A stretch of 52,632 bases of DNA from a virus, in the IMG/VR virus record IMGVR_UViG_3300048014_000039, positions 1-52,632 of that record. One strand, given 5' to 3'. Below are positions 1 to 6,757 of this stretch, piece after piece (position 1 is the first letter of the stretch; each line of letters begins with the position of its first letter). The notes beneath the pieces were generated by a model. It saw nothing but the letters and a program-made list of their open reading frames with translations. It was not told the DNA's origin and searched no databases. Position numbers and translations under genes: made by a program.

Positions 1-6
1 TTTGTC

Positions 7-35
7 TTGACAGGGACGGGCTCGCTGCACACAAT
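7..35 (+). promoter_or_regulatory. tRNA-Met promoter (sigma70-like)
   Basis: A perfect -35 box TTGACA (7-12) is followed after 17 bp by CACAAT (30-35). A GC-rich stretch follows before the tRNA at 50, as is common in stable-RNA promoters. This is host DNA upstream of the integration site. Confidence 0.6.
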
Positions 36-49
36 CCGCGGCTCGCTGT

Positions 50-126
50 GGTGAAGTAGCTCAGACGGTTAGAGCACGGCATTCATAACGCCGGGGTCGA
101 GGGTTCGATTCCCTCCTTCACCACCA
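50..126 (+). tRNA. tRNA-Met (CAT), prophage integration site
   Basis: The acceptor arms GGTGAAG (50-56) and CTTCACC (116-122) pair perfectly, followed by discriminator A and an encoded CCA. The anticodon loop TTCATAA carries CAT, and the T arm holds GGTTCGATTCC. The tRNA looks like the elongator type. The last pair of the anticodon stem (A31-C39) is a mismatch. From the anticodon loop onward the sequence is identical to the copy at the right end, so the phage supplied this 3' half and restored an intact gene. Confidence 0.95.
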
Positions 127-127
127 A
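81..127 (+). other. attL: attL, left attachment site (47-bp direct repeat)
   Basis: The stretch from the anticodon loop of tRNA-Met to one base past CCA is repeated exactly at 52454-52500. The integrase gene begins 2 bp to the right. This is the usual arrangement of a tyrosine-recombinase prophage using a tRNA 3' end as its core site. Confidence 0.95.
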
Positions 128-128
128 T

Positions 129-1196
129 TCAAGCACTTAGCCGCGCCATTTTCGGCGTCTCCTCGACCGTGTCACTTTTCGTGCTCACCTCACCAGGCGC
201 GGGCCCCAGCGCCGACCTCTCCGCGTATTGTGCAAGGTGCCCGGGCGCGAGGTGTGCATAGCGCATCACCATCTCCATCGTCGCCCAGCCGCCGAGCTCC
301 TGCAGGTGCTTGAGCGGCGTCTCGGCTTGAACCTGCCACGATGCCCATGTGTGGCGTAGGTCGTGGAACCGAAAGCCCGGCAGTCCCGCCGCGGTGCGCG
401 CGCGGCGCCAGACCTTGGTTGAGATCTGCTTGATCGGCGCGCGTCGGCGGAAGCTGAACACGTACTCAGCGTGATGCTTGTCCGCCTCGATCCATTTGGT
501 GAGCACCGCGATCGCATCGGAGTTGAGCGGCACGACGCGGGAATTGTTCGCCTTCGCGTTGCTAGCCGGCACGAAGGCGGTCGCGCGCTTCAGGTCCACG
601 TGCGCGCGCTTCAGGCCCGAAACCTCCGACTTTCGCATGCCGGTTGCGCAGGCGACGATCGCCATGTCGCGCGAATGACCGGGGAGCTTGCCGAGCAACT
701 CGTGGATCCGATCGCGCGGCTCCCACCGTGGTTCGACCTTGTCCAGCCTGTACATGGGAACCTTGGGCGCCGCATCGAGCATCTTCCAGTCGCGTGCCGC
801 ACGATTCAGGATCGTACGCAGCTCGGAGAAATCTCGGTTGACGCTTGAGGCCCCGACCTGGCGTCGACGGATAGTCCGAAGCCTGGCGATGTTGTCGGCG
901 TCGATCTCCGCGAGGGGCGCGCCAGCGAGTAAGCGATTAAACCAATCGATCGAGCGCTGCGATCGCTCCCAGCTGCGAAGGTGCGAGTTCTCGGCCGTGT
1001 AGCGCTCGACTGCCTGTTCCCAGGTGTAGTGCTTCTCGCCTAGTTTGATTTGCCGCCAGAGAGCACGGCGAAGTTTCTCTTCGTGCTCCTCGGCGGCGGT
1101 TCGGTCTGCTGTGCCAGATGAGCGTCTAACCGTGCGGCCAGCGATTTTGAACCGTATTTGCCAATGTTCGGAGTCGGGACGTTTGTGGACAGGCAT
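129..1196 (-). CDS. int: Site-specific tyrosine recombinase (phage integrase)
   Basis: Catalyses integration and excision between attP and the tRNA-Met attB. Counting from the longer possible start at 1232, the catalytic set is visible: Arg200 in ATGMRKSE, HDLRHTW (His290, Arg293), Trp316 in LGGWA, and nucleophile Tyr325 in MRYAHL. The N-terminal part has the arm-binding and SAM-like core-binding layout of this family. I chose the start at 1196 (MPVHKRPD) because a GGGAG sequence lies upstream of it. ATG at 1232 is an alternative. The gene abuts attL and is the last gene of the leftward operon. Its 5' end overlaps the excisionase-like gene by about 157 bp in another frame. Confidence 0.95.
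   Translation of the reverse strand: MPVHKRPDSEHWQIRFKIAGRTVRRSSGTADRTAAEEHEEKLRRALWRQIKLGEKHYTWEQAVERYTAENSHLRSWERSQRSIDWFNRLLAGAPLAEIDADNIARLRTIRRRQVGASSVNRDFSELRTILNRAARDWKMLDAAPKVPMYRLDKVEPRWEPRDRIHELLGKLPGHSRDMAIVACATGMRKSEVSGLKRAHVDLKRATAFVPASNAKANNSRVVPLNSDAIAVLTKWIEADKHHAEYVFSFRRRAPIKQISTKVWRRARTAAGLPGFRFHDLRHTWASWQVQAETPLKHLQELGGWATMEMVMRYAHLAPGHLAQYAERSALGPAPGEVSTKSDTVEETPKMARLSA
166..192 (+). repeat. Imperfect 27-bp repeat near the left prophage end
   Basis: This segment lies inside the 3' end of the integrase gene and matches 52329-52355 at 24 of 27 positions in the same orientation. Both copies lie just inside the att repeats. They may be integrase arm-binding sites or leftovers of an integrase 3' end. 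Confidence 0.5.
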
Positions 1197-1378
1197 TGCT
1201 TTACGTTCTCCCTTGACCTGGCCGCGAGCCATTCCCGAAGCAGAGTTTCATCGAAACGCCACGGCTTGCCAACCTTCACGGCGGGGATGACGCCGCCGGC
1301 CGCCAGCGCCCGAACCGTTTTCGGCTTCACCTTCAACAGCTTGGCCGCGTCTTCGACGGTGAGGATCGCGCTTATCAT
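1040..1378 (-). CDS. Excisionase-like HTH/MerR-type DNA-binding protein
   Basis: The N-terminal 55 residues (TVEDAAKLLKVKPKTVRAL ... GKPWRFDETLLREWL) match the excisionase-type winged-helix domain that reads 'DAAxxLxVxxxTVRxxxxxGxIPAxKxGxxWRF'. The remaining 55 residues are low in recognisable motifs and overlap the integrase gene in another frame. The ATG overlaps the stop of the GIY-YIG gene (ATGA). Position next to int suggests a role in controlling excision. This is inferred from family and context. Confidence 0.8.
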   Translation of the reverse strand: MISAILTVEDAAKLLKVKPKTVRALAAGGVIPAVKVGKPWRFDETLLREWLAARSRENVKQCLSTNVPTPNIGKYGSKSLAARLDAHLAQQTEPPPRSTKRNFAVLSGGKSN

Positions 1379-1692
1379 TTGCGGTTGTACGGCGGCCGGT
1401 ACCGCCGGATATAGGCTTGCTCAAGTTCTTCGCGATATAGCAGCGTCATGTCGTCACGCCCAACGTCTGGGCAAGCAATGCACGACCAGGCGTCAAACGG
1501 AATGCGCTCCGCGTACCAATGCTCCTCGATGCGATTCTGCAGACCCTTGGTTTGTCCGATATATAGCAACTCATCGCCGCGCCACAGGAAATAGACGCTG
1601 CCTTGGCGGTGCGGGTATGCGCCCGACAGCTTGAGCAGCTGGTCCATTATCAGCAAATCAGGAAGCACGAATGCCAGGTGCGCGTCGACCAT
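1375..1692 (-). CDS. GIY-YIG domain protein
   Basis: A 105-residue protein with the GIY-YIG nuclease core: GSVYFLWRGDELLYIGQT, then NRIEEHW, and a glutamate-rich helix ending YIRRYRPPYNRK. Such small free-standing domains occur in phages and may cut branched or foreign DNA. The open frame continues upstream to 1989, but that part overlaps a better gene. The start at 1692 overlaps the preceding stop by one base (TGATG). Confidence 0.75.
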   Translation of the reverse strand: MVDAHLAFVLPDLLIMDQLLKLSGAYPHRQGSVYFLWRGDELLYIGQTKGLQNRIEEHWYAERIPFDAWSCIACPDVGRDDMTLLYREELEQAYIRRYRPPYNRK

Positions 1693-1955
1693 CACGACAA
1701 CTTGACCCCAAAGCCCCTGACGCCCTCCAACGGATGCAGCACGCGACCAACCGGCGCGATCGCCAGCCTCGCCTCCTGACCGTCCGCCGACATCGTCGCG
1801 CCGGCCAAATTGACGCCGAGCGGCAGCCCTAAAAACTGCATCGGTCGCCCGCACTGGGCGCACTCGATTCGCACGTCCGCCATGAAGCCGCCGGTATCCT
1901 CGAAGCATTGGACGTCGACGCGGGCCTTGAAGGTGCCGTGCATGCAGCCGCTCAC
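1692..1955 (-). CDS. Conserved phage protein, unknown function
   Basis: An 87-residue protein starting MSGCMHGTFKARVDV and containing two Cys in CAQCG. It resembles a small phage family with the pattern C-x-H-x-x-F-x-A-x-V followed by ADVRIECAQCG and EARLAIAP. A GTG start at 1955 overlaps the previous stop (GTGA) and has AAGGAG 8 bp upstream, which decides the start over ATGs at 1976 and 1943. The two cysteines hint at metal binding. Confidence 0.7.
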   Translation of the reverse strand: MSGCMHGTFKARVDVQCFEDTGGFMADVRIECAQCGRPMQFLGLPLGVNLAGATMSADGQEARLAIAPVGRVLHPLEGVRGFGVKLS

Positions 1956-2122
1956 GCCGCACTCTCCTTGCCCCATTCATCGTTCTCATCCGTGGGCCAC
2001 GCCGTGAAGTCCGCTGGCGACAGGTCCCGCACCAGCTTCGCGAAGGCCTGCTCCTGAGCGCCCTCGACTGTTTCGGCCTCGACCTCGAGGAAGCGATCGC
2101 CGAGGAGCGCGCGGAACTTCAT
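1952..2122 (-). CDS. Small hypothetical phage protein
   Basis: A 56-residue protein beginning MKFRALLGDRFLEVEAETV. The start is chosen at 2122 because it overlaps the upstream stop (ATGA). The longer frame to 2203 runs into the neighbouring gene. It is acidic, has no motif I recognise, and sits between two overlapping operon members. Confidence 0.6.
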   Translation of the reverse strand: MKFRALLGDRFLEVEAETVEGAQEQAFAKLVRDLSPADFTAWPTDENDEWGKESAA

Positions 2123-2301
2123 GGCTGAATCACGCTCGTGCACGTCCCACCGTAGTATGGAATGGTCTGCCGCTTCTCCCATTCTGACTTCGGAACACCG
2201 CAACGCGCGCAGATGTGCTCCGTGTCAGCAGCGCCGCGGATAAACGAATGAGAGCAACCTTGCTGAGCAGCCAAAATTTTTGGATCAGTCTCGGCGTTCA
2301 T
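2119..2301 (-). CDS. Small Cys/His protein, possible zinc ribbon
   Basis: A 60-residue protein with CSHSF followed 15 residues later by HICARCG, a pattern suggesting one bound metal ion. It overlaps both neighbours by ATGA junctions. Its function is unknown. Such proteins are common among early genes of temperate phages. Confidence 0.6.
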   Translation of the reverse strand: MNAETDPKILAAQQGCSHSFIRGAADTEHICARCGVPKSEWEKRQTIPYYGGTCTSVIQP

Positions 2302-2594
2302 GACTCAGCGGAGACATCAGCATGAGTTAGGAGCGAGCGAGCGCCGTCATAGGCTTTGTTCGCCGATCCGAGCTCCATGAATCCCTCGCACACCCATTCC
2401 CCGTCTTTGGTGTAAGCGCGCACGTTGCCGGCACAGCTTCGCAATCTGTCGGCCATTCGGACTATCGCCTCAAGTTCGCTAATTCGCGCCTGCTGCGCCT
2501 CGCATAGCGCATGCACTTCCTCATCTGTCTCGCAATCGTCTATCGTTTTAAGCTCCCGCGCTGGCCCGCTTTCGCCCCAACCACTACTTGCCAT
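2298..2594 (-). CDS. Hypothetical protein with short coiled coil
   Basis: A 98-residue acidic protein. Residues 25-50 (EVHALCEAQQARISELEAIV) look like a short coiled coil. The second half (YTKDGEWVCEGFMELGSANKA) is not recognised. It overlaps the upstream gene by 11 bp and the downstream gene by an ATGA junction. Confidence 0.55.
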   Translation of the reverse strand: MASSGWGESGPARELKTIDDCETDEEVHALCEAQQARISELEAIVRMADRLRSCAGNVRAYTKDGEWVCEGFMELGSANKAYDGARSLLTHADVSAES

Positions 2595-2868
2595 TGCCGT
2601 CTGCCTCTTGGATTGATGCGGAGTCCACGGCAGCGGCTAGCGTGCGTACCATCTCGCGTGCGTCTTCGGTGGCGCACGTGCATGTACGCAAATGCCTGCC
2701 GATGTACCACCACTGATTCTCAGGGGCGCGCTTGTAATGTTCCTTCGCGTAAGCGGCAACCTTGATGAAGAAATCTGCCTGAGACTCGTCATCTAGTTCG
2801 GCGAAGCATTTCGCCATCATGTCAATATCCAATTCCCATTCTTGGCTGACGACGGCTTGGATTTTCAT
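2584..2868 (-). CDS. Hypothetical phage protein
   Basis: A 94-residue protein beginning MKIQAVVSQEWELDIDMMAKCFAEL. The middle (DDESQADFFIKVAAYAKEH) is helical and rich in aromatic residues. The ATG overlaps the stop of the zinc-ribbon gene upstream (ATGA). I do not recognise a family with confidence. Confidence 0.6.
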   Translation of the reverse strand: MKIQAVVSQEWELDIDMMAKCFAELDDESQADFFIKVAAYAKEHYKRAPENQWWYIGRHLRTCTCATEDAREMVRTLAAAVDSASIQEADGNGK

Positions 2869-3038
2869 TGGAGTAACCGATGGGGTACTGTCAAAACCCC
2901 TGTACCGCTACCAGCGGCTAATCTCTGCTCGGTTAACACAGAGGCGGGATTCGAACCCGCTTGGCTCTTTCCGCAGTCCCAACACTGCGCCCGATGCCAT
3001 AGCCATGCGCCACAATACTTGCAGGTTCCGGCGCTCAC
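2865..3038 (-). CDS. Small zinc-ribbon protein with tRNA-like 3' end
   Basis: A 57-residue protein starting at a GTG that overlaps the upstream stop (GTGA). Residues 6-9 and 19-22 form CKYC ... CWDC, a four-cysteine zinc ribbon. Beyond it the reading frame passes through a perfect tRNA T arm (2944-2960) translated as GSNPAS, a well-known signature of translated tRNA 3' ends. The zinc ribbon is probably real. The C-terminal part may have been acquired by insertion of a tRNA fragment. Confidence 0.6.
   Translation of the reverse strand: MSAGTCKYCGAWLWHRAQCWDCGKSQAGSNPASVLTEQRLAAGSGTGVLTVPHRLLQ
2944..2960 (-). other. tRNA T-arm-like sequence (relic)
   Basis: On the minus strand this reads a perfect 5-bp stem GCGGG/CCCGC around the loop TTCGAAT. 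No matching acceptor or normal D arm can be built around it, so it looks like a fragment and not a working tRNA. Confidence 0.45.
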
Positions 3039-3346
3039 GGCTTTGCTTTGCGCCCAAGCTCGAAAGCGGCGTTGAGCATTTGTGCGGTTTCCGTGGCATT
3101 GCACTCAGCGTCGGCGCCAACCCAGCTTTGCCCGATGCACGAACCGTCTGGACCCTTCACTGTCCACGATTCGCCTTCACCGCAGCGCCGGCACGGCTCC
3201 GTCTCCCGGAAGGCCACATAGGCGTTATCAACTGGCGTTTGCTCGTCGGGAACTTGCCCAATATTCGGCATACAGACCGGGCAGTCGGCATTGATGCCTG
3301 GCAGTGGGCCGAGACAGACGGCGCACTGTGGATCTACTTCGTTCAT
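3035..3346 (-). CDS. Multi-cysteine phage protein (Lar-like)
   Basis: A 103-residue protein with CAVC, CPVC and CRRC pairs. The C-terminal half (CIGQSWVGADAECNATETAQMLNAAFELG) resembles the end of the Lar-type restriction-alleviation family, where a tryptophan/glycine stretch follows CxxC knuckles. The function is inferred only from this resemblance. It is joined to both neighbours by 4-bp overlaps. Confidence 0.55.
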   Translation of the reverse strand: MNEVDPQCAVCLGPLPGINADCPVCMPNIGQVPDEQTPVDNAYVAFRETEPCRRCGEGESWTVKGPDGSCIGQSWVGADAECNATETAQMLNAAFELGRKAKP

Positions 3347-3648
3347 TGTGATTCCCCAAGGTCGTCGTCATCATCTTCATCGAGATCAACGGGCATCGCC
3401 GGCCTGCCTGCGAGATCCCGCGGCGCTACGCGCAACTCAATCGACTTCCCGTAAGCCTTGGCATAGGCCTCTGCGTAGGTCATTTGAGAATCGTAGAATG
3501 GCTCGACCTGGCGCTTGTTGCGCCAGATCTCGACGCGGATGCGTTCGCGGCGCTGCTCGCTCGAGACGGAACCCGCGAGCTGCACGCCGTGCACGCTGAA
3601 TTCTCTGATCATGGCGAGATCGATGGCTTCCCGGGTCCAATCGGTCAT
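3343..3648 (-). CDS. Hypothetical protein with acidic tail
   Basis: A 101-residue protein starting MTDWTREAIDLAMIREF. The last 15 residues are very acidic (DLDEDDDDDLGE). The start at 3648 overlaps the acetyltransferase stop (ATGA). The longer frame to 3726 is not used. No family recognised. Confidence 0.55.
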   Translation of the reverse strand: MTDWTREAIDLAMIREFSVHGVQLAGSVSSEQRRERIRVEIWRNKRQVEPFYDSQMTYAEAYAKAYGKSIELRVAPRDLAGRPAMPVDLDEDDDDDLGESQ

Positions 3649-4082
3649 TTCGCGGCCGCCTTTGCCGGCGGCACAACGAATCGGGTCGTAATGGAAATCG
3701 GCCTCCGGCCCAAGCGCTTGACGCATTCGAGCATCGCGACGTTATCGACATGCGTGCCGCCGTGGATCTCAACAGCTCCGAGCTTCTGCGCAGACTTGAT
3801 CACGCGATCCCAGAGCATCCGATAGATACCGTGGCGACGCAGTTCGGGAATCACATACCCGAGATGAACCCACACAAGGCGACGCCATTTCTCGTGCGTG
3901 TAGGTGATGACGCCAACCGGCAGCTCTGCGCTGAACGCGACGATGGCCTGGTGATCCCAAGATGAGATGCCCTCGTTAGGCGCGATGCCCTGCGCGATCA
4001 TCTCGGGCCACGCGCGCGCGATCAGGCAGATCGCGGGCGTCTGATTGATCCCGTCGAATTCTCGAAATTGGTAGATTGCCAT
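3645..4082 (-). CDS. GNAT-family N-acetyltransferase
   Basis: A 145-residue protein with the GNAT fold signature. The strand-helix VWVHLGYVIPELRRHGIYRM corresponds to the acetyl-CoA pyrophosphate-binding motif (V.P..R..GI...L), followed by a helix and HVDNVAMLECVKRLG, typical of the C-terminal acceptor part. The substrate is unknown. In phages such enzymes can modify host proteins or small molecules. It belongs to the leftward operon. Confidence 0.8.
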   Translation of the reverse strand: MAIYQFREFDGINQTPAICLIARAWPEMIAQGIAPNEGISSWDHQAIVAFSAELPVGVITYTHEKWRRLVWVHLGYVIPELRRHGIYRMLWDRVIKSAQKLGAVEIHGGTHVDNVAMLECVKRLGRRPISITTRFVVPPAKAAAK

Positions 4083-4094
4083 CAGAGCGTGCGG

Positions 4095-4442
4095 TTACGC
4101 GCTGAGCTTCGATTTTAAGAGATAGCCCTCAAGCGGCCAGATCTTGCTCATCGCATTTCGAAGCGCGACCGCTTTTCCGATTTCCCAGTCGAAATTAGCT
4201 GGCGATGCGCAGGCGGACTCGCCCGATACGGTGAAGCCGTTTTTGAGCACCAGCACGCAAATGGTCAAGCATTGCAGCGAGGCGAGATCTGCGGGCTCAA
4301 TCGGTCCATGAGTGTTTGCGCCCTGAGCGGCGGTGAAGTAGTACTCGCCGACGATCACCGACTCTATATGTTCCGGGGTGACTCGCGGTGCCGTCAGGCG
4401 CTTATCCTGAATTTGCTGTTCAATCTCTGCATCCGTCGTCAT
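4095..4442 (-). CDS. Gp49/Sf6 gene 66-family protein
   Basis: A 115-residue protein matching the N4 Gp49/Sf6 gene 66 family. Key parts are LTICVLVLKNGFTVSGESAC, NFDWEIGKAVALRNAM, and the ending WPLEGYLL. The function of the family is unknown, but it is widespread in the early region of temperate phages. The start overlaps the next stop (ATGA at 4442/4439). Confidence 0.85.
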   Translation of the reverse strand: MTTDAEIEQQIQDKRLTAPRVTPEHIESVIVGEYYFTAAQGANTHGPIEPADLASLQCLTICVLVLKNGFTVSGESACASPANFDWEIGKAVALRNAMSKIWPLEGYLLKSKLSA

Positions 4443-4693
4443 CGTGACCCCCTCAACGTTGTATTGAACTCCGGATCGCCCGGCAAAATCAGGCCGCTGC
4501 CATCCATATCATCGTCATCTTCCCACCGAGGCACGCGACCCTGCGCGGCCTCCTCGAGGTGCGTTTGCGGATTGTCGAAAGACTCGACGCAGTTCGAGCA
4601 AATGCCGAACGCGCCTTGTACCAGCGCCCAGGAGCAGCCACCGTCGCAGGCCTCGTTATCAGTGCAGCCACACCCGATGCACTCGCGATTCAC
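4439..4693 (-). CDS. Cysteine-rich phage protein
   Basis: An 84-residue protein with CIGCGCTDNEACDGGCSWA near the N-terminus and CSNC at residue 32, a metal-binding pattern common to small phage proteins. The acidic middle (WEDDDDMDGS) is likely disordered. Its GTG start overlaps the upstream stop (GTGA). Confidence 0.7.
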   Translation of the reverse strand: MNRECIGCGCTDNEACDGGCSWALVQGAFGICSNCVESFDNPQTHLEEAAQGRVPRWEDDDDMDGSGLILPGDPEFNTTLRGSR

Positions 4694-4908
4694 GATGCGG
4701 TCCAGCTCTGAAATGCTTGGAACAACCGCCGCGCCTCGGCTTTGGTGAGCACCAGGGTGTCAGTCAGATCTCCATCCTGGTTCGCCTGCTGGATCTGCAG
4801 GAAACCGTCTTCCGTGACCTCGGCCGTAAAACCAAAGCCGGCCGGGATCTCAAGCTTGAGCGCGAGCGCAAACTTAGAAACCGAGGCGGTCTTCGTTTTG
4901 GCTTTCAC
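4690..4908 (-). CDS. Hypothetical phage protein
   Basis: A 72-residue protein starting at GTG 4908. The alternating strand pattern (FGFTAEVTEDGFLQIQQ) and final helix (KAEARRLFQAFQSW) suggest a small alpha/beta fold. The longer frame reaching 5004 overlaps another small gene, so the shorter start is preferred. No family recognised. Confidence 0.6.
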   Translation of the reverse strand: MKAKTKTASVSKFALALKLEIPAGFGFTAEVTEDGFLQIQQANQDGDLTDTLVLTKAEARRLFQAFQSWTAS

Positions 4909-4912
4909 GCGG

Positions 4913-5023
4913 CTACCCCCCCGCGGCCTTCGCCTTGTACGCAACGTTCGAAGCCTTTTTGCACGGCCGGCAGTTGCCGCCCGGCGTGAAATCCATGGAT
5001 CCACATTTCCCGCAGGTGCTCAT
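4913..5023 (-). CDS. Small zinc-ribbon protein, 36 residues
   Basis: A short gene whose ATG overlaps the stop of the ParB-like gene (ATGA). The product reads [20 protein letters not shown] and continues CKKASN. The pairs CGKC and CRPC make a four-cysteine zinc ribbon, and the layout 'CxKCGSxDFTPGGNCxxC' is typical of very small phage proteins. Confidence 0.7.
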   Translation of the reverse strand: MSTCGKCGSMDFTPGGNCRPCKKASNVAYKAKAAGG

Positions 5024-6555
5024 TTCTTCCCCTTAGGTTTCTTCTTGGTTTTCGGGATCGTCGCGGCGTTCAAGTTCCGGCGCACCTGCTCGGCGTTGAC
5101 CTTGAAGCGCTTGGCGGCCGCGAAGAGCTTCTCGGGTTTCCGATCGCCCCAGGTCGACACCTGCAGGTCGCTCACAAAGATGCAATCGAACATGAGCTTC
5201 GACATGTCCGTGCCGGAGAGCTTCTTGATGTAGGCCGCCGCGGCCGCGCGATAGTCACCGTTTCCGTATTTCTCCTTCACCGGCTCCCAGCCCCACAGCG
5301 CAAACAGCTGCTTGACCGTCTCCTGCTGCATTTCGTGCACCATTGCCGTCACCAGGTCGTTCCAATCGGCGCGCTCCAAGGCCTTCGGATAGCTCTCGCG
5401 CACCCTGGCGAATAGAGCCTTACGGAACTCGCGCTCGGCCTTGGCTTTCTTCTCGGCCGCGCTCTGCGGGTTCGACGGGGCGCCCGTCTTGACACCAGCG
5501 CTCTTCAGCGCCGCAGCTACGTCCGACTTCTTGGCGAGCTTTAAGACCTTGCCGCTTTCCGGATCCTGCACCAGCGTCGGCTCGTAGTCCTTGCCGAGCA
5601 GCTGCGCGGCGGTCCGATTCTTCGGATCCTCGTACGGCCGACTCTCAAGCTCGACGAACCCTGAATCGTATTTCGCGCGATCATTGCTCACGATCTTCTC
5701 GGCGGGCTTGCCCTGGATCACCTTGGCGCCCTCGGCGGCCAGCCGCGCCGCCGCGGCGTCACGCTTCGCCCGAAAGCAGACGGGGTCTGTGCATACATCT
5801 GCACGCTTGATGTCGCCGAACAGCTCCGGCTGGTTGCCGGTGCGCTTCGGGCACGCGCCGCAGGCGCCGGCGGCCGGCAGCAGCGTCTCATCCTCGGTCT
5901 TGAAGCCCGCATCGTCCAAGCGGCAGGTGTATTCCTGCTGGATGATTTCCTGGGCCTCGCGAAAGGATAGGGGGCTCGCATAATTACTGTTGTGATCGAG
6001 GATGTCCTCGAGCGCCCTTACCTGCAGCGCTTCAACTGGAATGCGCGCGAGCAGCAGTGCGATCGATGCGTTGATCTTGTCCTCGTAAAAAGCCTTGCGC
6101 GCCTTCGGGCTGAGCGCGATCAGCTTCATCCGCGCGTAGATGTAGGCTTTGGACTTTCCGACCTTGTCGGCAATCTCCTCGGCCGAGTGGCCGAGCTTGT
6201 GAAGTGCCTCGTATCCTTCCGCCTCGGCGAGCTCGTGCAGGCCTTCCCGCTGCAGGTTCTCGATCAGCTGGATCTCGAGGACCTGCTCGTCGGTGAGGGC
6301 ACGCACCGAAACATTGATTGCGGTGAGGCCTGCCTTCTGCGCGGCCAGAAACCGCCGTTCGCCGGCGACCACCTCGAAGTGGCCGTTGACCGGCCTCGCG
6401 ACGATGGGTGAGAGCAGTCCCACCGTTTTGATGCTCTCGGCGAGCTCGGCGATCGCGTTCTTGTCGAAGTGCTTGCGGCGCTCGGCCTGGCTGCCGGTGT
6501 TCGAGACCTGCAGCTGCCCGAGCTCGATCGCGCGAAGTCCCTCGGCCGCGCTCAT
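5020..6555 (-). CDS. ParB/RepB/Spo0J-family protein
   Basis: A 511-residue ParB-like protein. The N-terminal ParB/sulfiredoxin-like domain has [21 protein letters not shown] and [19 protein letters not shown]. It is followed by the KorB/ParB HTH ([20 protein letters not shown]). The middle carries a CGACPKR ... CTDPVCF cysteine cluster, and the C-terminus is lysine-rich. No ParA-like gene is visible nearby, so a role in transcription control or DNA handling is as likely as partition. It is preceded by csrA with a 4-bp overlap. It is larger than chromosomal ParB (about 300 residues). Confidence 0.85.
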   Translation of the reverse strand: MSAAEGLRAIELGQLQVSNTGSQAERRKHFDKNAIAELAESIKTVGLLSPIVARPVNGHFEVVAGERRFLAAQKAGLTAINVSVRALTDEQVLEIQLIENLQREGLHELAEAEGYEALHKLGHSAEEIADKVGKSKAYIYARMKLIALSPKARKAFYEDKINASIALLLARIPVEALQVRALEDILDHNSNYASPLSFREAQEIIQQEYTCRLDDAGFKTEDETLLPAAGACGACPKRTGNQPELFGDIKRADVCTDPVCFRAKRDAAAARLAAEGAKVIQGKPAEKIVSNDRAKYDSGFVELESRPYEDPKNRTAAQLLGKDYEPTLVQDPESGKVLKLAKKSDVAAALKSAGVKTGAPSNPQSAAEKKAKAEREFRKALFARVRESYPKALERADWNDLVTAMVHEMQQETVKQLFALWGWEPVKEKYGNGDYRAAAAAYIKKLSGTDMSKLMFDCIFVSDLQVSTWGDRKPEKLFAAAKRFKVNAEQVRRNLNAATIPKTKKKPKGKK

Positions 6556-6731
6556 GCGGCAGGCCTCTGCTCGGCAGCTCTCCGCGCCGCGACCTCCTCG
6601 CGGTCGACGACGACGTCTTTTGGTGCAGTGACGCCGATGCGCACCTGGCTGCCCTTAACCCCCAGGACTGTGACCTGGACGTTGTTTCCGATCATGAGCG
6701 TCTCGCCGACGCGGCGCGTGAGAATGAGCAT
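6552..6731 (-). CDS. csrA: CsrA-family RNA-binding regulator
   Basis: A 59-residue protein clearly of the CsrA/RsmA family: [15 protein letters not shown], then [15 protein letters not shown] and DVVVDREEV. CsrA dimers bind GGA motifs in mRNA leaders and repress or activate translation. The start at 6731 follows a strong AGGAGG ribosome site. The frame reaching 6761 is not needed. Finding it in a phage early operon suggests control of host or phage mRNAs during infection. It lies between a HerA-like ATPase and a ParB-like protein. Confidence 0.93.
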   Translation of the reverse strand: MLILTRRVGETLMIGNNVQVTVLGVKGSQVRIGVTAPKDVVVDREEVAARRAAEQRPAA

Positions 6732-6757
6732 GGTCCTTCCTCCTTTGAAATGAGTGA

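Noticed and set aside
2920-3015. A complete tRNA gene on the minus strand
   Set aside because: Only the T arm fits. The acceptor complement is missing and the D loop would be about 16 bases. It is treated as a relic.
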